Assembly (NCBI GenBank): GCA_027078365.1
Contig: JALWYQ010000014.1
Location: forward strand, 90,342-154,341
Source of the DNA: Phycisphaerae bacterium
Lineage (GTDB): Bacteria > Planctomycetota > Phycisphaerae > Sedimentisphaerales > Sedimentisphaeraceae
Length of the DNA stretch: 64,000 nucleotides
Direction of reading: 5' to 3'
Each line of letters starts with the position of its first letter. Position 1 is the stretch's first letter. This document shows positions 26,339-34,696 of the stretch, piece by piece. The position numbers and the translations under genes are program-made. Under the pieces are notes generated by a model. The model made no database searches and was not told the DNA's origin. It saw only the letters and a program-made list of their open reading frames with translations.

Positions 26339-26761
26339 TTATGCAAGAGAGTGTCTACGAGTTGTAAACCTACATTTCAGAGGCATCTTATGCGCCACAC
26401 GTGCCAATGCCGCCTTTGCTGCATCCTCACTTACGCCACCAATTTCAAAAAGAACAGTGCCAGGTCTTACACAAGCAACCCATCCTTCTACCTCACCTTT
26501 ACCTTTACCCATACGAGTTTCCAAAGGTGTCGAAGTAAATGACTTGTGAGGGAATATGCGAATGTAAATCTTACCTTCACGACGCAAATAGTGCGTTGCT
26601 GCCAAACGACCAGCTTCTATTTGCTGAGCTGTAATCCAGCCCATTCCCATGCTCTGCAAGCCAAACTCTCCAAACGCAACATAGTTATTTCTTTGCGCAT
26701 TACCTTTGAGTTTTCCTCGATGCTGCTTACGATACTTAACTCTTTTAGGCATTAAAGCCAT
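26339..26761 (-). CDS. rplP: 50S ribosomal protein L16
   Basis: A 140-residue protein close to the A site. MPKRVKYRKQHRGKLKG (from residue 4) and the stretch GKGEVEGWVACVRPGTVLFE are diagnostic. ATG 26761 is chosen because AGAGGA lies seven bases upstream; the internal ATG at 26752 gives the common N-terminus but has no site. Confidence 0.96.
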   Translation of the reverse strand: MALMPKRVKYRKQHRGKLKGNAQRNNYVAFGEFGLQSMGMGWITAQQIEAGRLAATHYLRREGKIYIRIFPHKSFTSTPLETRMGKGKGEVEGWVACVRPGTVLFEIGGVSEDAAKAALARVAHKMPLKCRFTTRRHSLA

Positions 26762-26808
26762 TATTAAATCCTCTCACGATAATTTATGAGTAAATACAAA
26801 CGAATAAC

Positions 26809-27549
26809 CTACTTGCCAAAAGATGCTCCGGTCTTATTTGCAGACCTAGCACCCTTTCTCGGTGCTCTACGTTGTCTCGGACGCTGAGCTTTAGGATTCG
26901 GTGTTATCTCTTCACCAAACTTACCCTTATAAATCCAAACTTTGATACCAATAGCACCATAAGTTGTTCTAGCGGTAGCAGTTCCGTAGTCAACATTTGC
27001 ATCAATCGTCTGCAGTGGAATGCTACCAAGCTTTTGTGTTTCTTTACGGGCCATTTCTGCACCACCAAGGCGGCCAGAAACCATAACTTTAACCCCCTTA
27101 GCACCTGCATTCATAGCATTTTCACATTGCATCTTCATAACTCTTCTAAATGATGCACGTCTCTCCAATTGAGATGCGATGTTATCTGCTACCAACTTGG
27201 CATCAAGAGCAGGCTCTTTAATCTCAATAACATTTACATTCACCTTGCGATCAATCAACTCCTCTAGTTGCTCGCGAAGCTTGTCAACCTCCGCACCACG
27301 AGGACCGATCACCATACCTGGTCTTGCAGTATGAATTGTAACTTTAACTTCATTCCTAGTACGGGCAATATCAACTTTAGATACGGCACCGTAAGGTTGC
27401 TGAAGATTGAATTTTTTATTAACGTATTCCCTTATTCTTGTATCTTCGATAAGGAAATCGCCGTAATTAGCCTTTGGCGCAAACCAAGTACTTTGCCAAT
27501 CTAGACGAATACCTGTTCTAAAACCAATTGGAGATGTCTTCTGACCCAT
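26809..27549 (-). CDS. rpsC: 30S ribosomal protein S3
   Basis: A 246-residue mRNA-entry protein with helicase function. GQKTSPIGFRTGIRLDW, the KH-domain GMVIGPRGAEVDKL and the C-terminal GRLGGAEMAR are present. The end has a basic low-complexity tail of about 30 residues (RPRQRRAPRKGAR), longer than in E. coli. Confidence 0.97.
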   Translation of the reverse strand: MGQKTSPIGFRTGIRLDWQSTWFAPKANYGDFLIEDTRIREYVNKKFNLQQPYGAVSKVDIARTRNEVKVTIHTARPGMVIGPRGAEVDKLREQLEELIDRKVNVNVIEIKEPALDAKLVADNIASQLERRASFRRVMKMQCENAMNAGAKGVKVMVSGRLGGAEMARKETQKLGSIPLQTIDANVDYGTATARTTYGAIGIKVWIYKGKFGEEITPNPKAQRPRQRRAPRKGARSANKTGASFGK

Positions 27550-27570
27550 ATTAATTCCTGTGCTATATAA

Positions 27571-28119
27571 TTACTCTTCAGACACGGTTACATAAATGTG
27601 ACTTGCCTCTTTGCGAATAGGATGAGCTCGTCCACGATCTTTAGCAATCCAAGTCTTTGTACCAATTCGACGACCAGCGCCATCCACACGAGCCTCAGAA
27701 ACGTAGAGTTTCTCTAGATCAGCTTCTTGCTCATCTGCATTTGCGATCGCACTCTCAAGAACCTTAGCCACCATAGCAGCAGACCTTTTAGGAGTGAACT
27801 TGAGGATATCAAGAGCATCCTGTGCTTGTCTACCAGCAATAAGCTTTGTTACAAGTCTTGCTTTTCTTGGTGAAGAAGGAGCATATCTATATGATGACTG
27901 CCACTGAGAGATTGCATTAACCTCGACTCCCAAAGCCCTTGCTAGAGCCTCAATATCAACCTTCTGAGGTCTCGGCTTATAAAGGCAGTTGCACCAATTC
28001 TTGATCGCAGTAGTGGCTTCACTCTCATTGAAACCGCCACGCACGATATATTTAGCCAATGAAGCAGGACCCATCTTACGCTTCTGACTAATTTCTTTTA
28101 ATCTACTACCACTTAACAT
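27571..28119 (-). CDS. rplV: 50S ribosomal protein L22 with HTH-like N-terminal extension
   Basis: The canonical L22 occupies residues 77-182, with YAPSSPRKARLVTKLIAGR, a domain ending in ERxGRAHP-like DRGRAHPIRKEASHIYV, and the tunnel-lining hairpin. In front lie 76 extra residues. Residues 55-74, DIEALARALGVEVNAISQWQ, have the pattern of a helix-turn-helix, and 7-46 are also helical. The whole is one open frame from ATG 28119 with AAGG seven or eight bases upstream. No ATG or GTG is present near residue 77; only a TTG at residue 63 could start a near-normal form. The extension is probably real. Confidence 0.9.
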   Translation of the reverse strand: MLSGSRLKEISQKRKMGPASLAKYIVRGGFNESEATTAIKNWCNCLYKPRPQKVDIEALARALGVEVNAISQWQSSYRYAPSSPRKARLVTKLIAGRQAQDALDILKFTPKRSAAMVAKVLESAIANADEQEADLEKLYVSEARVDGAGRRIGTKTWIAKDRGRAHPIRKEASHIYVTVSEE

Positions 28120-28157
28120 AATTCAACCTTATTAAATCTCTCAAAGAGCCTGTTAAT

Positions 28158-28415
28158 TTATTTGTTGTGACCTTTAAACGTTCTAGTCATCGAGAATTCT
28201 CCTAGTTTGTGGCCAACCATATCCTCAGTCACCATAACCTTGTTGAAAATTCTACCGTTATGAACCATAAAGGTAAAACCTACAAACTCAGGAATTATTG
28301 TACTTCTGCGAGACCAAGTCTTAATAGGATCTCTTTTACCTGACTCAAGCTTTGCTGCCACCTTTTTGAGGAGCTTCTCATCAACGAATGGACCTTTTTT
28401 AAGGGATCTTCCCAT
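28158..28415 (-). CDS. rpsS: 30S ribosomal protein S19
   Basis: An 85-residue head protein that binds with S13. [37 protein letters not shown] and [15 protein letters not shown] define it. It lies between rplB and rplV. Confidence 0.97.
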   Translation of the reverse strand: MGRSLKKGPFVDEKLLKKVAAKLESGKRDPIKTWSRRSTIIPEFVGFTFMVHNGRIFNKVMVTEDMVGHKLGEFSMTRTFKGHNK

Positions 28416-28434
28416 TTATCTTCCTATCTAATTT

Positions 28435-29289
28435 TTACAGAACTAACTGTAGACCACGTTTATTTTTACGACGCCTAATAATACGTTTATTACTCGCTTT
28501 ACGCTTGTTACGCGTTTTACCACCTTTAGCTGGCACACCGGTTGGAGAACATGGTTGACGACCACCATTACTACGGCCTTCACCACCACCCATTGGGTGA
28601 GCAACTGGGTTCTGAGCTTTACCACGAACGTGTGGTCTGCGTCCCATATGTCTCTTACGACCAGCTTTTCCAATTACAACATTTTGGTAATCGCTGTTTC
28701 CAATCTCACCCACAGTAGCTCGGCATTCAACCCTAACCATTCTCATCTCACCACTAGGAAGCACGATTGTAGCCCAACCACCTTCTTTAGCCATCAGACG
28801 AGCAACACCACCTGCAGCTCTAACGAGCTTACCACCTTGGCCAGGATTCATTTCTATATTGTGAATCTCAACTCCCAACGGAATTGACTTAAGCGGCATA
28901 GCATTACCAACAACCGGCTCAACCTTTTCGCCACTTTCAATTACTGCCCCAACCTTAATACCTTCTGGCGAGAGAATATATCTCTTTTCACCATCTTCGT
29001 ATTTCACAAGCGAAATAAAACAGTTACGGTTTGGATCATACTCTATAGATTCAACTGTAGCCTTTATGCCATCCTTATTACGCTTAAAGTCAATAATTCT
29101 ATAGATCCTTCTTGCTCCGCCACCACGAAAGCGTACCGTTGTTTTGCCGTGGTGATTTCGGCCACCACTCTTCTTTATACGCTTGCAGAGAGTCTTCTCT
29201 GGGGTATCAGTCGTAAGGATTGATTTGTAATCAATTACCGAAGCACCTCTACGCCCCGGTGTTGTTGGTTTATATAATTTAATAGCCAT
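28435..29289 (-). CDS. rplB: 50S ribosomal protein L2
   Basis: A 284-residue protein required for peptidyl transfer and subunit joining. [13 protein letters not shown] at the start, [19 protein letters not shown], and the catalytic-region [17 protein letters not shown] are present. The stretch after it is basic, as in the family. The length is slightly above E. coli L2 (273). Confidence 0.97.
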   Translation of the reverse strand: MAIKLYKPTTPGRRGASVIDYKSILTTDTPEKTLCKRIKKSGGRNHHGKTTVRFRGGGARRIYRIIDFKRNKDGIKATVESIEYDPNRNCFISLVKYEDGEKRYILSPEGIKVGAVIESGEKVEPVVGNAMPLKSIPLGVEIHNIEMNPGQGGKLVRAAGGVARLMAKEGGWATIVLPSGEMRMVRVECRATVGEIGNSDYQNVVIGKAGRKRHMGRRPHVRGKAQNPVAHPMGGGEGRSNGGRQPCSPTGVPAKGGKTRNKRKASNKRIIRRRKNKRGLQLVL

Positions 29290-29316
29290 CTTACTATTCG
29301 CCTAACTTATCTGTTA

Positions 29317-29595
29317 TTAAAACAAGTCTATTCGATGATCTTCATGCAACACGACAACCGCTTTTTTCCATGCCGCAGTAGTACCAATATTTCTACCTCT
29401 TCTGCGAGTCTTACCTTTGTAGTTCATCGTACGGACATCAACAACCTTGACACCATATAAACTTTCAATGGCATTTCTAATCTGAATCTTATTTGCCTTC
29501 TTGTTTACCTTGAAAGCGAAAGCGTTGCGAGCGTTCGCAAAATGCATGCTTTGTTCAGTAACCAATGGCTTAATGATTATATTACAGTTATCCAC
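29317..29595 (-). CDS. rplW: 50S ribosomal protein L23
   Basis: A 92-residue protein at the exit tunnel, a docking site for SRP and trigger factor. IIKPLVTEQSMHFANARN and ALESLYGVKVVDVRTMNYKGK-type segments are visible. It lies between rplD and rplB. Confidence 0.95.
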   Translation of the reverse strand: MDNCNIIIKPLVTEQSMHFANARNAFAFKVNKKANKIQIRNAIESLYGVKVVDVRTMNYKGKTRRRGRNIGTTAAWKKAVVVLHEDHRIDLF

Positions 29596-29625
29596 TTATA
29601 CACCTGTAACTAATATAGTTATCAT

Positions 29626-30255
29626 TTAAGAGCTTTTCTTTGAGGCAAGCAAACTACTCAAAGCATCCTTAGTAAAAAGCATCTTCTGTTTATTACAAAT
29701 ATCACCTGCGTTAAGATCTGAGACAACAGAAACATCTACCTTGTAAATGTTTCTAGCAGACTTATAGAGATTCTCATCTCTAGAAGCAATTGCCACCAAA
29801 CAGCTACGATCTATGTTGAGGTTTTTAAGAATCTTGGCAAAATCTTTGGTCTTAGGAGCATCAAAACTCAGCTCATCTATTACATAGACACTACCCGCAA
29901 TCAACTTTGCTAAAAGAGCAGAATCTGTAGCAAGCCTTCTTTGCTTCTTAGGCATCTTTTTGCTAAAGTCACGGGCAGACTTAGCGAATGTCACGCCACC
30001 GCCAACACGCTTGCCTGTCCTACTAGCTCCAACTCTAGCATTTCCTGTGCCTTTTTGCCTGAAAAGCTTTCTTGTTGAGCCTGCAACCATACCACGACTC
30101 TTAGTGGCAGCAGTGCCTACACGCTTATTAGCATGGTACATAACAATCGCCTGCTTTAGGAGATCATATCTTACTTCAGAGCCGAAAAGTTGCTCATCAA
30201 TCTGCAACTTCTCAACTTCTTTGCCATCTTTATTTAATACAGCGACGTCTATCAT
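29626..30255 (-). CDS. rplD: 50S ribosomal protein L4
   Basis: A 209-residue protein. The conserved tunnel loop is GTGNARVGASRTGKRVGGG, followed by SKKMPKKQRRLATDSALL. The C-terminal part fits the Rossmann-like core. L4 represses the S10 operon in E. coli; I see no matching leader hairpin here. Confidence 0.96.
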   Translation of the reverse strand: MIDVAVLNKDGKEVEKLQIDEQLFGSEVRYDLLKQAIVMYHANKRVGTAATKSRGMVAGSTRKLFRQKGTGNARVGASRTGKRVGGGVTFAKSARDFSKKMPKKQRRLATDSALLAKLIAGSVYVIDELSFDAPKTKDFAKILKNLNIDRSCLVAIASRDENLYKSARNIYKVDVSVVSDLNAGDICNKQKMLFTKDALSSLLASKKSS

Positions 30256-30272
30256 TTTTATACCTGACCTTA

Positions 30273-30920
30273 TTATTTAGTCTTAGCTGTCTTAACAATA
30301 ACATACCCACCGGCAGGACCAGCAATAGCACCTTTAACGACGATAAGATTATTTTCTTCATCGATAGAGAGAACTTTGTGATTCTTTGTAGTCACTCTCT
30401 CGCAACCCATATGCCCAGCCATTCTCTTACCTTTTTTAAGGTTTCCACCGTGACCGGCATCACTTGCAAAACTAGAGATAGAACCAGGAGCTCTATGCTT
30501 ACGCTCACAACCATGAGATGCAGGGAAACCACCAAAACCATGACGCTTCATGCCACCAGCAAAACCTTTACCTTTGCTAGTACCAATAACATCAACAGTC
30601 GCAACCTCTTTGAAAGAGTCAACCTTAATCTCATCACCAAGAGATACACTCACTTGATCATCAGACGCGACTCTATACTCACGTATGAAACGTTTAGGTG
30701 TAGTATTTGCCTTCTTTGCATGTCCAATAGCCGGCTTTTTTTGCCTAGACGTTTTAACATCACCGTAAGCAAGCTGAACTGCTGAATACCCATCAGTCTC
30801 TTGCGTTTTAACCTGTGTAACGACACAAGGTCCTGCTTGAATGACAGTTACAGGACAGATCTTGCCCTGCTCATCATAAACCTGAGTCATTCCAACTTTT
30901 TTACCAAGCAACATTGTCAT
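30273..30920 (-). CDS. rplC: 50S ribosomal protein L3
   Basis: A 215-residue protein near the peptidyl-transferase centre. The signature GFAGGMKRHGFGGFPASHG holds the Gln/Ala-type loop, then RKHRAPGSI. ATG 30920 is used; ATG 30914 (MLLGKK) is the more usual N-terminus but lies further from GAGG. Confidence 0.96.
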   Translation of the reverse strand: MTMLLGKKVGMTQVYDEQGKICPVTVIQAGPCVVTQVKTQETDGYSAVQLAYGDVKTSRQKKPAIGHAKKANTTPKRFIREYRVASDDQVSVSLGDEIKVDSFKEVATVDVIGTSKGKGFAGGMKRHGFGGFPASHGCERKHRAPGSISSFASDAGHGGNLKKGKRMAGHMGCERVTTKNHKVLSIDEENNLIVVKGAIAGPAGGYVIVKTAKTK

Positions 30921-30998
30921 TTCTTAATTGCCTCACTTATTAAGCCTAAATTAAGTTACTAGAGAAATACCACTAGATTAAGTACAACTCAAATCTCA

Positions 30999-31313
30999 CT
31001 AGGCTTTAATTTTTACAAAAACGCCAGCTGGAACGACCAAGCGATTCAACGCTTCTACCGTTCTAGCATTTGCTTCAAATATATCAATAACCCTTTTATG
31101 AGTACGCATCTCAAACTGTTCACGAGACTTCTTGTTAACGTGCGGACTACGCAACACGGTATATCTTTCTATCCTTGTTGGTAGTGGCACTGGACCACTC
31201 ACACGAGCATTTGTACGACGGGCTTGCTCAACAATCTCTTTAGCTGACGCATCTAATGCTTTGTGATCGTAGGCTTCCATTCTAATTCTAATTTTTTGTG
31301 TCTCTGCTGCCAT
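30999..31313 (-). CDS. rpsJ: 30S ribosomal protein S10 (NusE)
   Basis: A 104-residue protein that also acts with NusB/NusG in antitermination. [18 protein letters not shown] and [18 protein letters not shown] are diagnostic. It opens the S10 cluster and lies 291 bp after fusA. Confidence 0.97.
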   Translation of the reverse strand: MAAETQKIRIRMEAYDHKALDASAKEIVEQARRTNARVSGPVPLPTRIERYTVLRSPHVNKKSREQFEMRTHKRVIDIFEANARTVEALNRLVVPAGVFVKIKA

Positions 31314-31463
31314 AATCGTTCCTATTTAAGGCAAAAGCTAACATTAATTTTTATAGAAAGGCATAAACGGCAGTTCTCCAAAAACTGAGCAAAACAACGA
31401 AAGTCTTACTCAAAAAAAACTACACGTAAACCTTGTAAAACCGATAGACGAGTTATGGTTCGC

Positions 31464-31483
31464 GAAATCAAACCATTGATTTC
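31464..31483. repeat. Perfect inverted repeat in the fusA-rpsJ gap
   Basis: GAAATCAA-ACCA-TTGATTTC is an 8-bp perfect inverted repeat with a 4-nt loop, 151 bp before rpsJ. It could be an operator or an RNA hairpin in an S10 leader. No convincing -35/-10 pair was found nearby. Confidence 0.4.
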
Positions 31484-31559
31484 AAAGCATGATTACATTT
31501 CGCTTTAAATGGCCCAACTCGAAACGCACAGGCATACCGTGCTCGCTCCGGCCTATGAA

Positions 31560-31588
31560 GCGACCAATCTAGCAAAACTGTCGGTCGC
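31560..31588 (-). terminator. Possible terminator after fusA
   Basis: GCGACC (31583-31588 on the minus strand) pairs with GGTCGC across a 17-nt loop, 16 nt past the fusA stop. The tail TTCAT is poor in U, so the call is weak. Confidence 0.35.
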
Positions 31589-31604
31589 TGTCAACTGATA
31601 ATTC

Positions 31605-33683
31605 TTATTTTTCCAATATTTTAGCTGCAATCTGTTCAGGCACTTTTTCATAGGTGTCAGGTTCCATTGAGAACGAACCGCGTCCTTGAGTTGCACCTCT
31701 AAGTTCACTTGTGTAGCCAAAGAGCTCTGAGAGAGGTGCTTGCGCATCCAATATTCTCATTTGACCACTTACACTTGAATCTGTCACCAAACCACGCTTA
31801 CTTATTATGTTACTCTGAACCGGTCCGAAGTTCGCCTCTGGCACTACAATTTGTAGTTTCATAATAGGCTCGAGCAATTTAGGCTCAGCTTTTTGTAATG
31901 CCTCTTTTATAGCCAAAGAACCAGCTAGCTCAAATGCCATTTCAGAAGAATCCACCGCATGGTACGATCCGTCAAGTAGCTCTATTCTTACACCAACAAC
32001 AGGATACCCTGCAAGTACACCATTGTTTAGAGCTTCACGGCAACCGTTCTCCACTGCTTTCCAGTACTCACGAGGGATAACACCACCAACAATTTTGCTT
32101 TCAAATTCAATCTCATTACTAACTTGACCATTCTCCTTAAGAATAGGCTCTATAGTAATAACAACATGACCGAATTGTCCACGTCCACCTGACTGACGAA
32201 CAAATTTAGATTCTTGTTGAACCTTCTTCGTGATACACTCTTTATAAGCAACCTTTGGCTGACCAACTTTAACTTGAATATTCATCTCGCGTGCGATTCT
32301 GTGCTGCAAGATTTCAAGGTGCAACTCACCCATACCGCTAATAATCGTCTGGCCTGTCTCTGTATCATATTTTGTAACAAAAGTTGGATCTTCACGTCTA
32401 AGAGCGCCAAGCGCATCACCCAATTTTGCCCTGTCAGATGAATTAACTGGCTCTATACTCATACTGATAACTGGCTCAGGGAAACTCATTGTCTCTAAAA
32501 CCATAGGATGCTTAGGATCACAAAGAGTATCACCCGTTAATGTATCTTTGAGTCCAACACAAGCAACAATATCTCCCGCTTCAGCCTTATCAACTATCTT
32601 ACGCTCATTAGCATGCATCTCGAAAAGACGAGTTACATTTTCTCTCTTAGAACGTGTAGAGTTCATAACTCTAGAGCCTGAGTTAAGTGTACCTTGATAA
32701 ACTCTAACGAAGTACAAATCACCGTGCTTATCGTGAGTAATCTTGAAGGCAACAGCCACTAATGGTTTTGTCTCATCACACTCTATCGGGATTAAGACCT
32801 CTTCATCCTTCGGATCCATTGCAGGCTTTAGGGCTCTGTCAACCGGAGAAGGCAGGAATGCAACAACACCGTCTAGAAGCAACCTTGTTCCCTTATCTTT
32901 AAGAGCCGAACCAAAATAAACTGGATTCATCTTATTTGCAATGGTCTCTCTACGGATAACCGCCATTACCTTATCTACTGGCAATTCTTCACCCTCAAGG
33001 TAAAGTTCCATCAACTCATCATCGCACTCGGCCACAGACTCTAGTAGCTTATCACGCCACTCCTGCGCCAAGTCCATTAACTCCGCCGGAATCTCTCTTA
33101 TTTCGGCTTTTGCACCAGTTTTCTCGTTAATGTAATAAGTCGCTTCCATCCTAATCAAATCAATGACTCCCTCGAAGTCATTTTCAGCACCAATCGGAAT
33201 CTGAACAGCTACAGCATTAGCACCTAACTTTTCATGAATGCTATTTATGGCCATTTCAAAGTCTGCACCAACCTTATCCATCTTATTGATGAAACAAAGA
33301 CACGGAACGTTGTACTTTTGACCTTGACGCCATACTGTTTCACTTTGCGCTTGAACACCTTCGCTTGCATCAAACACTGCAACTGCGCCATCAAGCACCC
33401 TAAGTGAACGCTCTACTTCAGCCGTAAAATCGACGTGTCCGGGAGTGTCGATAAGGTTGATATCAGTACCTTTCCAAGAACATTTTGTCGCTGCAGAGGT
33501 AATGGTAATTCCACGTTCCTGTTCTTCTTCCATGAAATCCATAACCGCTGTACCGTCATGTGTCTCGCCGATTTTGTATGTCCTACCCGTATAGTAAAGA
33601 ATACGCTCGGAAACGGTTGTCTTACCGGCATCAATATGAGCCATAATACCGATATTACGTAAATTAGTTAGATCTTTAGCCAT
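31605..33683 (-). CDS. fusA: Elongation factor G
   Basis: A 692-residue translocation GTPase of normal length. G1 is [10 protein letters not shown]2/G3 include [10 protein letters not shown] and DTPGHVDF, and G4 is NKMDK. The domain IV loop region [14 protein letters not shown] and the C-terminal [12 protein letters not shown] are intact. AAGGG lies upstream of ATG 33683. A strong terminator-like hairpin and a tandem repeat separate it from rpsG. Confidence 0.97.
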   Translation of the reverse strand: MAKDLTNLRNIGIMAHIDAGKTTVSERILYYTGRTYKIGETHDGTAVMDFMEEEQERGITITSAATKCSWKGTDINLIDTPGHVDFTAEVERSLRVLDGAVAVFDASEGVQAQSETVWRQGQKYNVPCLCFINKMDKVGADFEMAINSIHEKLGANAVAVQIPIGAENDFEGVIDLIRMEATYYINEKTGAKAEIREIPAELMDLAQEWRDKLLESVAECDDELMELYLEGEELPVDKVMAVIRRETIANKMNPVYFGSALKDKGTRLLLDGVVAFLPSPVDRALKPAMDPKDEEVLIPIECDETKPLVAVAFKITHDKHGDLYFVRVYQGTLNSGSRVMNSTRSKRENVTRLFEMHANERKIVDKAEAGDIVACVGLKDTLTGDTLCDPKHPMVLETMSFPEPVISMSIEPVNSSDRAKLGDALGALRREDPTFVTKYDTETGQTIISGMGELHLEILQHRIAREMNIQVKVGQPKVAYKECITKKVQQESKFVRQSGGRGQFGHVVITIEPILKENGQVSNEIEFESKIVGGVIPREYWKAVENGCREALNNGVLAGYPVVGVRIELLDGSYHAVDSSEMAFELAGSLAIKEALQKAEPKLLEPIMKLQIVVPEANFGPVQSNIISKRGLVTDSSVSGQMRILDAQAPLSELFGYTSELRGATQGRGSFSMEPDTYEKVPEQIAAKILEK

Positions 33684-33696
33684 TTCTCAAACCCTT

Positions 33697-33716
33697 ATAT
33701 GTCAAAATATGTCAAA
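33697..33716. repeat. Tandem 10-bp repeat directly upstream of fusA
   Basis: On the minus strand TTTGACATAT occurs twice without a gap, ending 13 bp before the fusA start. It lies between the attenuator at 33726-33771 and the ribosome-binding site. It could be a regulator or RNA-binding site, or a remnant promoter (it contains TTGACA twice, but no -10 in register). Confidence 0.7.
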
Positions 33717-33725
33717 CACGATATT

Positions 33726-33771
33726 AAAAAACTGCCACGGTTGATATATGCTAGATCAATGACCGTGGCAG
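33726..33771 (-). terminator. Strong terminator/attenuator between rpsG and fusA
   Basis: On the minus strand CTGCCACGGT pairs perfectly with ACCGTGGCAG (33762-33771 with 33732-33741), with an inner pairing of ATTGAT-type bases, and TTTTTT follows at once. It looks like a full intrinsic terminator inside the str operon, so fusA is either served by partial read-through or by its own start. Confidence 0.85.
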
Positions 33772-33808
33772 ATTATGCATCAAAGTATGTTAAATATTAA
33801 GAGAGCAA

Positions 33809-34282
33809 TTACCAAGCAAAATGCGCAAACGCTTTGTTCGCTTCTGCCATTCTGTGTACGTTCTCTCTTGTTGTCATAGCCGCACCTTCTTTGTTGTAAG
33901 CATCCACTATCTCAGCGGCAAGCCTTTGGCACATAGGTTTACCCTTTTTGCTTCGTGCAGCTGCTAATATCCAGCGATAGGCTAACGCTTGCTGACGCTT
34001 AGGTTTCACCTGCATAGGAACTTGGTAACTAGCTCCACCTACGCGCTTACTACGAACCTCCAACGCAGGTTTAACATTTGAAATTGCAGTTTCAAAGATC
34101 TCTAGCGGATCGACATCTTTAATTTTTTTAGATGCTATCTCCATAGCATCATAGAAAACTACACGTGCAATACTCTTTTTGCCATCTAACATTAGACAGT
34201 TAATAAACTTCTCAACCTGTTTGCTAGAAAACTTAGCATCCGGTTTGAGCTGTGTTCTTGAAGCTGTAAACTTCTTTGCCAT
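33809..34282 (-). CDS. rpsG: 30S ribosomal protein S7
   Basis: A 157-residue primary head-assembly protein. [20 protein letters not shown] and [18 protein letters not shown] are diagnostic, with RKGKP-type [14 protein letters not shown] and the end [15 protein letters not shown]. It follows rpsL by 29 bp. Confidence 0.97.
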   Translation of the reverse strand: MAKKFTASRTQLKPDAKFSSKQVEKFINCLMLDGKKSIARVVFYDAMEIASKKIKDVDPLEIFETAISNVKPALEVRSKRVGGASYQVPMQVKPKRQQALAYRWILAAARSKKGKPMCQRLAAEIVDAYNKEGAAMTTRENVHRMAEANKAFAHFAW

Positions 34283-34311
34283 TTCTACAAAACCTTATAT
34301 TAAAAGTTATT

Positions 34312-34677
34312 TTACGCTTTCTTTGCACCATATTTACTTCGACCTTGCTTACGGCCTTCTACACCGGCAGTATCAAGTACGCCACGTACTACGTGATATC
34401 TAACACCTGGCAAGTCACGAACACGACCACCTCTGATAATAACAGTACTGTGTTCCTGAAGGTTATGGTCTATTCCAGGAATATAAGCAGTAACTTCCTT
34501 ACCATTTGTTAAACGCACACGAGCAATCTTTCTAAGAGCAGAGTTCGGCTTCTTAGGTGTTTGAGTTCTTACAATCAAACAAACGCCACGCTTCTGTGGA
34601 CAACCTGAAATATCCGAAACACGCTTTCCAGTTTTTTGTTTACGTCCCTTACGTACCAATTGATTTATGGTTGGCAT
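34312..34677 (-). CDS. rpsL: 30S ribosomal protein S12 (Arg at the streptomycin-site position)
   Basis: A 121-residue decoding-centre protein. [11 protein letters not shown] and [11 protein letters not shown] (Lys42 kept) precede [14 protein letters not shown]. The residue at position 87 is Arg (codon at 34417-34419). It aligns with Lys87/88 of E. coli and M. tuberculosis, where Lys-to-Arg gives streptomycin resistance. Asp88, target of methylthiolation, is present. It lies 19 bp after rpoC. Confidence 0.97.
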   Translation of the reverse strand: MPTINQLVRKGRKQKTGKRVSDISGCPQKRGVCLIVRTQTPKKPNSALRKIARVRLTNGKEVTAYIPGIDHNLQEHSTVIIRGGRVRDLPGVRYHVVRGVLDTAGVEGRKQGRSKYGAKKA

Positions 34678-34696
34678 AGCCTCTCCATGTATAAAA

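Noticed and set aside
31314..31604. Promoter for the S10 cluster in the fusA-rpsJ gap
   Set aside because: Several TTG-type and TATAAA-like boxes were tried, but none pair at 16-18 bp with acceptable matches.
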